From contig WRMT01000158.1 in NCBI GenBank assembly GCA_009777005.1, forward strand, positions 1-7,252: 7,252 nt of DNA, in the 5' to 3' direction. Origin of the DNA: Methanobrevibacter sp. GTDB lineage: Archaea; Methanobacteriota; Methanobacteria; Methanobacteriales; Methanobacteriaceae. Position 1 is the first letter of the stretch. Each line of letters begins with the position of its first letter. The translations under genes were made by a program, and so were the position numbers. Under the pieces are notes generated by a model, which saw only the letters and a list, made by a program, of their open reading frames with translations, searched no databases and was not told the DNA's origin. Below, in pieces: positions 1-6,032 of this stretch.

Positions 1-15
1 TAGATTTATATTCAA

Positions 16-126
16 ATGTAATAATTAAATATTACATAAATATTATTATTCATAATGTAAATTAGATAGTTTTATATCTAATAAATATTATATTATATAT
101 TGTAACACATGAATTTTTTTTGTGTT
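16..126. repeat. Three successive short inverted repeats
   Basis: Three perfect inverted repeats lie in a row: ATGTAATA (16-23) with TATTACAT (30-37), ATTAGATA (61-68) with TATCTAAT (75-82), and AACACA (104-109) with TGTGTT (121-126). Their centres are about 44 bp apart. In DNA this AT-rich, 8-bp inverted repeats arise by chance fairly often, so a function is not claimed. The third, with its T-rich loop, could be a terminator hairpin of a gene to the left of the window. Confidence 0.35.
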
Positions 127-781
127 GATATTATATATTAAATATCTAAATTTATAACTTATTATTGGAAATATTACATATTTTAAAGATTATTTATATG
201 CTTTTTCAATAATATCCTGGAAATTTTGTTGATTATACATTTAATAACATTTTTTTTTAAACTTTTAGTTAATTGAATATTCATACAAATCTAGGAACAA
301 ATAAATTTTGAGATATTTCTGGAGGAATGATAAATAGTTATGAGTAAAGATAATGGATAAAAATTTAAATCTTTCGAAATAAATTTAAGATTCAAAAAGT
401 TGATGAAAATGGATTATAGCTAATTTACATGAATTAATTCACGATTTATTAATTTAAAAAAATTAAATATTTTCTAAGATTCAATGATTTCAATCTAAAT
501 TTACATGATTTTAATTTTAAAAAAAATATTGTTTTATTGTGTATAATTCAAAATTAAATGAAAAATCTTTTTTTCTTTTAATTAAACATTATTTTAGTAA
601 AATTCGGAGTATATTTAATTATAGGATTTTTAATCAAAAAATCTTTTAAAAGGAATGATATTTTTGATGAAAATTAGCAAAGATTTGATATGATCTTATT
701 GGGAATGTCTTTTTCATTTTATAAGAGTTATTTTTTTTGTGAGGATTGTGACTTTCCTTGTATACATTTTATTGTTTTTTT

Positions 782-801
782 ATGGTGATTTTTTTTACCA
801 T
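782..801 (+). promoter_or_regulatory. Hairpin just upstream of the adhesin TATA-like element
   Basis: ATGGT (782-786) is the reverse complement of ACCAT (797-801). With a G-T wobble and one further A-T pair the stem reaches 7 bp around a loop of six Ts. It lies immediately before the TATA-like element at 803-811. It could be an operator for a repressor or activator of the surface protein gene, or the end of a transcript coming from the left. The structure is seen; the role is inference. Confidence 0.35.
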
Positions 802-802
802 G

Positions 803-811
803 TTTATAATA
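803..811 (+). promoter_or_regulatory. Candidate TATA box for the adhesin gene
   Basis: TTTATAATA matches the archaeal box-A pattern of a T/A octamer about 25 bp before the transcription start. A start near 830-837 would leave a leader of about 65-70 nt that contains the ribosome binding site. The same 9-mer occurs upstream of the LSm gene at 5338-5346. In a background this AT-rich, TATA-like strings are frequent, so the assignment rests on position only. Confidence 0.4.
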
Positions 812-883
812 TTAAACAATTTTTTTCAATCATATCATAATAATTCGTTTGCCTTTAATTAAAAAAATAAAATACTTCTTTTT

Positions 884-891
884 GGAGGTGA
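884..891 (+). promoter_or_regulatory. Strong Shine-Dalgarno site of the adhesin gene
   Basis: GGAGGTGA is complementary to the conserved 3' end of archaeal 16S rRNA and lies 9 nt before the ATG at 901. It is the best ribosome binding site in the window and fixes the start codon, which is also followed at once by a signal peptide. Confidence 0.85.
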
Positions 892-900
892 AAAAGAAGA

Positions 901-3900
901 ATGAATAATATTAGAAAAATTTCTATTACAAACATTTTTATGTTATTATTACTATTATTATTAGTTTTTAGTTTACAAACTTCATTTGCAGCTGATGTGC
1001 ATATTAATAGTGTGGATATTGGTGGCATAAATGGAACATTAGCTATTGCAAATGATACTGATACTATTGTTTTAGCTTCAGGAACTTATAATAAATATAA
1101 TGAAGATTTTAACCTTACTATAGCTAAAAATCTTACTATTCGTGGAAATGGACCTATAGGTACTGTGATTATTGATGGTGGAAACCAATCAAAATTATTT
1201 ACAATTAGCTCTAATTTGAATGTAACATTTATAAACATAGTTTTTACAAATGGAAATCAAATTCAATATGATACTGGCACAACTAATCAAGGTGGTGCTA
1301 TTTATGCTGAAGATACAAGGATAAACTTTATTAATTGTACATTCACCAACAACACTGCAAGTAATTTTGGTGGTGCTATTTGTGGTGTGAGGTCTGTTAT
1401 TAGTGTTTTAGATTCTAACTTTGGAAATAATACAGTTACTTATCATAGTGGAACAACTTCCTATGGTGGTGGTGCTATTTATCTTATTAATAGTACTCTT
1501 ACTGTTTTTGATTCTAATTTCATCAATAATACTGTAGCTAATTTAGGCGGTGCTATCTATTTTAGTAATTCTGTAGTTAATATAAAAAATTCGAATTTTA
1601 TAAACAATTCTGCAATTGATTTTCGTGGTAGCAGTAGTGGTGGTGGTGCTATCTTTAATTCAATTAGTACAAGTTTTAATTTAACTAATTCTACTTTTAT
1701 AAACAATTATGTAATTACTCGTGATGGCTATGGTGATTCTGGTGGTGCAATCTACAATTCTGGTAATTTTTCATCTATAGTTAATACTAGCTTCATAAAT
1801 AATAGTGCTTCTCTTGGTGGTGGGATATTCAACAATGGTATTAATTTTAGTGTAGTTAATTCTACTTTTAGGGCTAATAATGCAGGTGGTGGTGCTGCTA
1901 TCGAAAATCGTGGAAGTAATGTTATTGTAGTTAATTCTACTTTCACTGCTAATAATGCCTCTGCTGGTGCTATTTATAATACTAATACTAATTTCACTGT
2001 ACTCTCTTCTACTTTTACAGCTAACATTGCAGTAATGGGTGGTGCTATCTACAATACTAATGGAGCCAATTTTAAAGTTATTAATTCTACTTTTACAGAT
2101 AATGATGCATCTATGTATGGTGGTGCAATTTATACTGTTTTTGCTCGTAATTTTAGTGTATTTAATTCTACTTTTTATAATAATACTGCTACAGAGTTAG
2201 GTGGAGCTATTCATAGTACTGGTGTTCTTTCAATTGTTAATGTTATAGATTCAACTTTTATTGATAATAATGCAATTTATGGTGGTGCTATCTGCCATGA
2301 TGGTGAAAATTGTACTGTAGTAAATTCTACTTTTATTAATAACTCTGCAATTAATGGTGGTGGCATTTTTTATTCAGGTTATGGTCTTCTTATTGTAAAT
2401 GATTCTTTTTTCACTAACAACACTCAAGCTATTGGTCTTGGAAATACTAACTATCAACTAAACAACAATACCATAAAAAATAATCTTATAGCTATTCAAT
2501 TTGTTTTGAAAAATCAAGAATATACTATTCCTGATTTGATTAATCCATGTACTGTGGTTAACATTCCTAATATTATAGCTAACAATTCTTATGCAATTGG
2601 TATAAGTGGTACAAATAGTAATTACACTCTTGCTAATAGTAGCTATAACACTAGTGGAAATATTAATGCAGTGATTTTCACAGGTTCTGCTTCTACTTCT
2701 TATTACTCTGATGATGCTATAGCTAATATTTTAGTTAATTCTATTATTCAAGATTATTCTGGTGTTGGTGTAACATTTATCAGAGGTTCACAAAACAATA
2801 CACTATTTAATTGTAATATTACTAATAATACTGATGGTATTTGGATTAATGGAACAAACAACAGAGTTATAAGCTGTAATATACTTAATAACAATCTAGG
2901 CATTCATGTTCTTTCTGGATCTTCTTTTACAACCATTAACTACAATAGAATATTAAATAACACTTATTTTAATGGTGTTGACCTTTTAAATAATGGTAAT
3001 GATACAGATGCTAACTATAATTGGTGGGGAAATAATGTTCCAGCTGTAAATGGCATTAATTTAGCTAATTGGTTTGTTATAGGATTATCTGCTAATAATT
3101 TTACAAGAATTGTGAATACTACTACAAATCCTCTTGTGGATAATGTTGAATTATTTTACGAACTTTTATTGATTGATAGTACTGGACTAATTAGTTCTGT
3201 TGATTATGGTTTCCTACCATCTTTTTTAGTTGATCTTTTCTGGAATAGTACTAATGGAACTATTCATAGCTTGAATAATGTTGATGGAAAAGGGAAATAC
3301 TCATTTAATGTTAGTTTAACACAGGATTATAGATTTGCTCTTGAAGCTATTGGTGATAATGCCAATATAATACTCTATTTAGATTCAACTTTAAGAGATC
3401 CATTACCAAGTGATGTTGTAAATATTACAATCAATAAAACATCTAATGCTACTAATAATCCAAGCTATGGAGACCTTATTACTTATACTATTATAGTTAC
3501 TAATAATGGTCCAGATAATGCTACTGGTGTTACTGTCATTGATAATTTAGATCCTCGATTAATTTTTTTAAATGCTAGTTCTGGAGCTATTTGGAATGGT
3601 TCTACTGTTATATGGACTATTGGGATCCTTAATGTTGGGGATACTGTAACTTTAAATATTATTGTCCGTATTAATGGCACTGGTACTATTTTTAATGTAG
3701 CTGAAATTATTACAAATGAGGATAATATTGGTGAAAATGACACAGGAGAAAATGAAACTTATTTTGATGCTCTTAAACTAGAGACTAACTCTTCTATCAT
3801 AGTCACACCTTATTCAAAGATTGGAAATTTTGTTAATATTAATGGTACTGTGCTTGATGAGAAAGGTAATCCTGTAGCTAATGTTAATGTTACTCTACTT

Positions 3901-4731
3901 ATTGATGGCAGTTCATATATATTGACTACTAATGATAATGGTTTTTGGACTTTACTCTACCTTCCTTCTAATACAGGGAATTTATCTATTGTCTTAACTT
4001 GGATAGGTAATGAAATTTACGTAGGCTTTGAGAATAGCTCTTCTTTGAATATTTTAAAACTTAAAACTTATATTTCTATTGAAGATATTCCTCTTAGATT
4101 GAATTTCACAAGTAATTTACTTGGACATCTTTATGATGAAAATGATAATCCTATAGCTGGAGCTACTGTTGAATTTTTTGTCAATGGAACTTACATTGGA
4201 TCTAACCTTACAGATACTAATGGTAAAGTTGTTTTGACTTATACTCCAAATAACACAGGACGGTTTAATATTTCCCTTGAATACAAGGGTAATAATATAT
4301 ATGAAAGTTCTAATAACAGTATTATTCTAGAAGTTACTATTGGGGACACTAAAATTATCAATGATACAAATTCTACTAAACCAGTTATTAACACAACAAT
4401 TTCTCCAACTCCTAATGATGAACTAAATAACAACTACGGATCTATTGATAATAGTCCTTTTAGTACTAATATAATATTCAATGGTACAAATAGTAGTGAA
4501 AATCATACCGATAATAGTGAAAATGATTTAGATAGTAGTGAAAATGATACATGGAATGAAAATCCTAATTATGATATTTTCAATCCTACTTATCCAGATT
4601 CTCATGTATCAAGTAAAAATAAATATATTTCTCCAATTTCAATGTTAAATACTGGTAATTCAATAGCTATTCTAGTTTTATCATTATTAAGTATTACTTG
4701 CATTGGGTTTTGGAGAAAGCAAAAAATTTAA
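901..4731 (+). CDS. Adhesin-like surface protein with beta-helix repeats and C-terminal membrane anchor
   Basis: A 1276-residue secreted protein, probably displayed on the cell surface for attachment to other microbes or a host. Residues 1-30 are a classical signal peptide: basic start, poly-Leu core, likely cleavage after Ser-Phe-Ala at A30. Residues ~40-490 form a right-handed beta-helix of the polymorphic-membrane-protein type, with GGAI-like motifs at about 131, 157, 190, 216, 248, 281, 306, 329, 355, 380, 407, 434, 461 and 486, each preceded by N-S-T-F-x-N-N type strands. Residues ~500-710 continue as NosD/pectate-lyase-like turns ending in YNWWGNN (W708, W709). A DUF11-like domain spans ~841-942 and two Ig-like (Big_1/carboxypeptidase-regulatory type) domains span ~978-1052 and ~1061-1147. 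An Asn/Ser/Asp/Glu-rich linker carries a heptapeptide repeat (1198-1218). Residues 1255-1271 are a membrane helix followed by R-K-Q-K. N-x-S/T sequons are very frequent, so heavy N-glycosylation is plausible. Ligand unknown; the adhesin role is family-based inference. The gene appears monocistronic. Confidence 0.9.
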   Translation: MNNIRKISITNIFMLLLLLLLVFSLQTSFAADVHINSVDIGGINGTLAIANDTDTIVLASGTYNKYNEDFNLTIAKNLTIRGNGPIGTVIIDGGNQSKLFTISSNLNVTFINIVFTNGNQIQYDTGTTNQGGAIYAEDTRINFINCTFTNNTASNFGGAICGVRSVISVLDSNFGNNTVTYHSGTTSYGGGAIYLINSTLTVFDSNFINNTVANLGGAIYFSNSVVNIKNSNFINNSAIDFRGSSSGGGAIFNSISTSFNLTNSTFINNYVITRDGYGDSGGAIYNSGNFSSIVNTSFINNSASLGGGIFNNGINFSVVNSTFRANNAGGGAAIENRGSNVIVVNSTFTANNASAGAIYNTNTNFTVLSSTFTANIAVMGGAIYNTNGANFKVINSTFTDNDASMYGGAIYTVFARNFSVFNSTFYNNTATELGGAIHSTGVLSIVNVIDSTFIDNNAIYGGAICHDGENCTVVNSTFINNSAINGGGIFYSGYGLLIVNDSFFTNNTQAIGLGNTNYQLNNNTIKNNLIAIQFVLKNQEYTIPDLINPCTVVNIPNIIANNSYAIGISGTNSNYTLANSSYNTSGNINAVIFTGSASTSYYSDDAIANILVNSIIQDYSGVGVTFIRGSQNNTLFNCNITNNTDGIWINGTNNRVISCNILNNNLGIHVLSGSSFTTINYNRILNNTYFNGVDLLNNGNDTDANYNWWGNNVPAVNGINLANWFVIGLSANNFTRIVNTTTNPLVDNVELFYELLLIDSTGLISSVDYGFLPSFLVDLFWNSTNGTIHSLNNVDGKGKYSFNVSLTQDYRFALEAIGDNANIILYLDSTLRDPLPSDVVNITINKTSNATNNPSYGDLITYTIIVTNNGPDNATGVTVIDNLDPRLIFLNASSGAIWNGSTVIWTIGILNVGDTVTLNIIVRINGTGTIFNVAEIITNEDNIGENDTGENETYFDALKLETNSSIIVTPYSKIGNFVNINGTVLDEKGNPVANVNVTLLIDGSSYILTTNDNGFWTLLYLPSNTGNLSIVLTWIGNEIYVGFENSSSLNILKLKTYISIEDIPLRLNFTSNLLGHLYDENDNPIAGATVEFFVNGTYIGSNLTDTNGKVVLTYTPNNTGRFNISLEYKGNNIYESSNNSIILEVTIGDTKIINDTNSTKPVINTTISPTPNDELNNNYGSIDNSPFSTNIIFNGTNSSENHTDNSENDLDSSENDTWNENPNYDIFNPTYPDSHVSSKNKYISPISMLNTGNSIAILVLSLLSITCIGFWRKQKI
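1291..2370 (+). repeat. Coding repeats of the adhesin beta-helix
   Basis: About 14 degenerate repeats of 23-33 codons, each marked by a GGTGGTGCTAT-like core (Gly-Gly-Ala-Ile) and a preceding AATTCTACTTTT-like core (Asn-Ser-Thr-Phe). Several units between residues ~355 and ~461 keep a regular 25-27-codon step. Similarity is visible at the DNA level as well as in protein, so unequal recombination could add or remove helix turns. One unit (residue 355) has Ala in place of the first Gly, and two (306 and 486) read Gly-Gly-Gly-Ile-Phe. Confidence 0.8.
4492..4554 (+). repeat. Three 21-bp tandem repeats encoding an acidic heptapeptide
   Basis: Three consecutive units encode SSENHTD, NSENDLD and SSENDTW (residues 1198-1218), with the nucleotide core AGTGAAAATGAT shared by units 2 and 3 and nearly by unit 1. 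They sit in the flexible linker between the last Ig-like domain and the membrane anchor, where the chain would have to cross the pseudomurein wall. Repeats of this kind change copy number by slippage, so spacer length may vary between strains (inference). Confidence 0.75.
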
Positions 4732-4742
4732 TATTTTGCCTT

Positions 4743-4789
4743 GGATTTTTTTTCAATCCTTTTTTATTTTTTTTTATTTTTTTTTTTTT
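4743..4789 (+). terminator. Poly-T terminator of the adhesin gene with small hairpin
   Basis: GGATT (4743-4747) pairs with AATCC (4755-4759) across a 7-nt loop and is followed by three long T tracts up to 4789. Transcription in euryarchaea ends at U-rich tracts (established), so this is a good terminator just 12 nt after the stop codon. The AATCC arm and its T tract recur at 4942-4954 because the downstream segment is duplicated. Confidence 0.75.
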
Positions 4790-5115
4790 AAATTTTTCTT
4801 GAAGAAATTTTTTTTAATATTTAAGGACTTTTTTTAAATATTTTTACAATATCTGCTTTTTTTGAAAAAAAATCATTTTTATCTATTAATTAGATTCATA
4901 TTACTGAATAATCTAAATATTATTAATTAAAATCTTTTTTTAATCCTTTTTTTTAAATTTTTCTTGAAGAAATTTTTTTTAATATTTAAGGATTTTTTTT
5001 AAATATTTTTACTTTAAATATTTTTACAATATCTGTTTTTTTTGAAAAAAAATCATTTTTATCTATTAATTAGATTCATATTACTGAATAATCTAAATAT
5101 TATTAATTAAAATCT
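4746..5115. repeat. Head-to-tail duplication of a ~180-bp noncoding unit
   Basis: Copy 1 (about 4746-4935) and copy 2 (about 4936-5115) lie directly next to each other. In the core, 4790-4935 aligns with 4955-5115 with only two substitutions (C4828 and C4856 in copy 1 are T in copy 2) and one 15-bp insertion in copy 2. The copies also differ in the length of the T tracts at their start: 35 nt from AATCC to the core in copy 1, 13 nt in copy 2. Each copy carries AATCC plus poly-T, a TTTCTT/AAGAAA near-palindrome, the inverted repeat ATCTA/TAGAT, and TAGATT paired with AATCTA around CATATTACTGAAT. No ORF is present. The near identity in drifting noncoding DNA points to a recent event or to sequence conservation. 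Confidence 0.9.
4999..5028. repeat. 15-bp internal tandem duplication in copy 2
   Basis: TTTAAATATTTTTAC occurs twice back to back in copy 2 but only once in copy 1 (near 4834-4847). It accounts exactly for the change of offset between the two large copies from 165 to 180 bp. It is a secondary slippage event after the large duplication, or copy 1 has lost one unit. Confidence 0.8.
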
Positions 5116-5157
5116 ATTAAATATTATTAAATAAGAATATATTAAATATTATTAAAT
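5115..5157. repeat. 18-bp direct repeat with 25-bp period
   Basis: TATTAAATATTATTAAAT occurs at 5115-5132 and again at 5140-5157, with 7 bp between copies. It follows directly on the end of the large duplication. The sequence is pure A/T and may be no more than slippage debris. Confidence 0.6.
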
Positions 5158-5228
5158 TAAACTAATATTAAGTAGAATGTGAACCTAATTTTTAATAATT
5201 TAAAATATTTAATAACTTTTTAAGAACC

Positions 5229-5240
5229 TTTATATATATA
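5229..5240 (+). promoter_or_regulatory. Distal TATA-like element upstream of the LSm gene
   Basis: TTTATATATATA preceded by GAACC is a good match to archaeal box A with a possible BRE. Initiation about 25 bp further, near 5258-5265, would give either a 150-160-nt leader for the LSm gene or a separate small RNA containing the palindrome at 5274-5309. A nearer TATA-like element also exists, so which one is used is open. Confidence 0.35.
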
Positions 5241-5273
5241 ATTCAACTAATAAATTATAAGAAATTAATTTAT

Positions 5274-5309
5274 TTTGCATGTTTTGTTCATGGAATTATA
5301 TCATGCAAA
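5274..5309. promoter_or_regulatory. Perfect 8-bp inverted repeat with 20-nt spacer
   Basis: TTTGCATG (5274-5281) is the exact reverse complement of CATGCAAA (5302-5309). Each arm holds three G/C positions, rare in the surrounding near-pure A/T DNA, and a third CATG occurs in the spacer at 5289-5292. As DNA it could be a two-site operator with centres ~28 bp apart. As RNA from the distal promoter it would form a hairpin with a U-rich loop. Function is not known. Confidence 0.45.
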
Positions 5310-5337
5310 TTCTTATTTTAAAAATAATATAATGTAA

Positions 5338-5346
5338 TTTATAATA
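5338..5346 (+). promoter_or_regulatory. Proximal candidate TATA box for the LSm gene
   Basis: TTTATAATA is identical to the candidate box upstream of the adhesin gene (803-811). A start about 25 bp downstream, near 5365-5372, would give a leader of about 45-50 nt. Based on position and match only. Confidence 0.4.
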
Positions 5347-5407
5347 TACATTTGAATATTAACTGATATTCTGTGTAAACAATTGACAAATCAAATACTA
5401 AATAATC

Positions 5408-5411
5408 GAGG
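5408..5411 (+). promoter_or_regulatory. Short Shine-Dalgarno site of the LSm gene
   Basis: GAGG lies 6 nt before the ATG at 5418. It is much weaker than the site of the adhesin gene but well placed, and supports this start. Confidence 0.55.
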
Positions 5412-5417
5412 CAAACA

Positions 5418-5621
5418 ATGGAAAATAACAATAATTTTCAAGTAAATAAGCAATTTGCATTGTTTAAAGGTAAAGACGTTATTATAGGTCTTAAAAATTG
5501 GGATGAATATGAAGGTAAAATTATAGCTATTGATAATTTCTTAAACACTGTTTTAGAAATTGATGAAGGGTTAAAAGTTATTAAAGGTGGAAAAGTAGCT
5601 TTTATCTCAATTAAAGAATGA
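5418..5621 (+). CDS. Small divergent Sm-like (LSm/SmAP) RNA-binding protein
   Basis: A 67-residue protein that fits one LSm domain and little else. After a short Asn-rich start and a helix-like stretch (about residues 7-16), Sm1 runs over ~17-47: hydrophobic V21-I-I, G33 in the Y-E-G turn, D39, N43 and L46, at the spacing of the consensus G-x5-D-x3-N. Sm2 runs over ~54-64, with I55-K56-G57 in place of the usual I-R-G and a terminal V-A-F-I-S-I strand. The loop between the motifs is very short. Archaeal Sm proteins form six- or seven-membered rings that bind U-rich RNA (established for the family); D39, N43 and K56-G57 would line that site. It is shorter than canonical SmAP1 proteins and is not next to the ribosomal L37e gene that often accompanies SmAP1, so it is probably a second, divergent family member (inference). 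It has its own promoter and no operon partner. Fold assignment is good; the RNA target is unknown. Confidence 0.75.
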   Translation: MENNNNFQVNKQFALFKGKDVIIGLKNWDEYEGKIIAIDNFLNTVLEIDEGLKVIKGGKVAFISIKE

Positions 5622-5651
5622 ATTTTTATTTAAACATAAATTTAAAAATTT

Positions 5652-5743
5652 AATTCTCCTTTTAACTTTATTATAAAAGAATTCAATAGCTATTTATTTA
5701 ATAATTTTTTTCCATAACTTTTTTTCCATATTTTTCATTAAAT
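5652..5743 (+). terminator. Probable terminator region of the LSm gene
   Basis: CTTTTA (5659-5664) pairs with TAAAAG (5674-5679), with flanking AATT arms and a CTC bulge, and is followed after ~20 nt by three T tracts between 5704 and 5737. The T tracts fit archaeal U-rich termination; the hairpin may be incidental. Confidence 0.5.
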
Positions 5744-5770
5744 GATTTAATCTCTAAATTCTAAACAAAT

Positions 5771-5940
5771 AATTTAATAGTTTGTTAGTGATTTAATAGT
5801 TGGTTGATAATTTGATAGTTTGTTAGTGATTTAATAGTTGTTGATAATTTGATAGTTTGTTAGTGATTTAATGGTTGGTTGATAATTTAATAGTTTGTTA
5901 ATAATAAAATAGTTAGGTCATTACTAAATTAATAATTCAT
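5771..5940. repeat. 19-bp tandem repeats arranged as 38-bp dimers
   Basis: Nine consecutive units start at 5771, 5790, 5809, 5828, 5846, 5865, 5884, 5903 and 5922; all are 19 bp except the fourth (18 bp). Units alternate between type A (AATTTGATAGTTTGTTAGT) and type B (GATTTAATAGTTGGTTGAT) in the order A-B-A-B-A-B-A, so the higher-order period is 38 bp. The last two units are degenerate. The common core is TTTRATAGTTKGTT. The array lies between convergent genes and encodes no protein. It has no unique spacers and so is not CRISPR. Confidence 0.9.
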
Positions 5941-6032
5941 AACTTCCATATTATATATTTATTTAAAAATTTTTTTTTTTTTAAAGTTCAAACTGAAATG
6001 TTTTAAATATTATCAGAATGATTTTTAATTTT

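Larger units (their letters stand above)
1..900. other. Long AT-rich noncoding region upstream of the adhesin gene
   Basis: No reading frame of useful length occurs on either strand, and stop codons are dense in all frames. What can be seen is three short perfect inverted repeats near the left edge (16-23/30-37, 61-68/75-82 and 104-109/121-126), a pair of loosely similar segments around 387-440 and 476-515, a hairpin at 782-801 and promoter-like sequence just before the adhesin gene. Mini-ORFs preceded by purine-rich sequence (for example ATG at 327 after GGAGG, and ATG at 667) stop after 6 to 8 codons and are not called as genes. Long gene-free leaders are common beside adhesin-like genes in Methanobacteriales (general knowledge). 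The region could hold decayed coding sequence, but none is recognisable. Confidence 0.75.
4732..5417. other. Long intergenic region between adhesin and LSm genes
   Basis: This 686-bp stretch contains no credible coding sequence. It holds the adhesin terminator, the large duplication, an A/T direct repeat, a TATA-like element at 5229-5240, a palindromic element at 5274-5309 and a second TATA-like element at 5338-5346 close to the LSm start. Each is listed separately. Confidence 0.8.
5622..6032. other. Intergenic region between convergent LSm and marker-12 genes
   Basis: This 411-bp stretch has no gene. It holds the LSm terminator region, the 19/38-bp tandem array and a run of 13 Ts at about 5969-5981, which may act as a further plus-strand terminator. 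No clear U-tract terminator is visible for the minus-strand gene, whose downstream strand is A-rich here. Confidence 0.7.

Noticed and set aside
300..560. Remnant of a transposase or other gene
   Set aside because: Some frames give short runs of Lys/Phe/Asn-rich residues, but stops are dense and nothing resembles a known family; such runs are expected in DNA this AT-rich.
1..900. tRNA or other GC-enriched structured RNA gene
   Set aside because: In AT-rich archaea stable RNAs stand out as GC-rich islands; none is visible here or in the other intergenic regions, and no T-loop-like GTTCAANNC motif with pairing arms was found.
1752..1946. 64-codon minus-strand frame inside the adhesin gene
   Set aside because: It lies wholly antisense to a clear beta-helix repeat region and its Leu/Pro-rich product mirrors the sense codons; no ribosome binding site or family resemblance.
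3483..3743. 86-codon minus-strand frame inside the adhesin gene
   Set aside because: Antisense shadow of the DUF11-like domain, with low-complexity hydrophobic translation and no independent signals.
4239..4433. 64-codon minus-strand frame in the adhesin 3' part
   Set aside because: Antisense to the second Ig-like domain and linker; no recognisable features.
4816..4842. Inverted repeat AATATTTA/TAAATATT as a dedicated terminator
   Set aside because: Pure A/T stem of 8 bp in A/T-rich DNA lying after an already sufficient poly-T terminator; chance is a good explanation.
5771..5940. CRISPR array
   Set aside because: Units are directly contiguous with no unique spacers, and 19 bp is too short for a CRISPR repeat; no cas genes are present.
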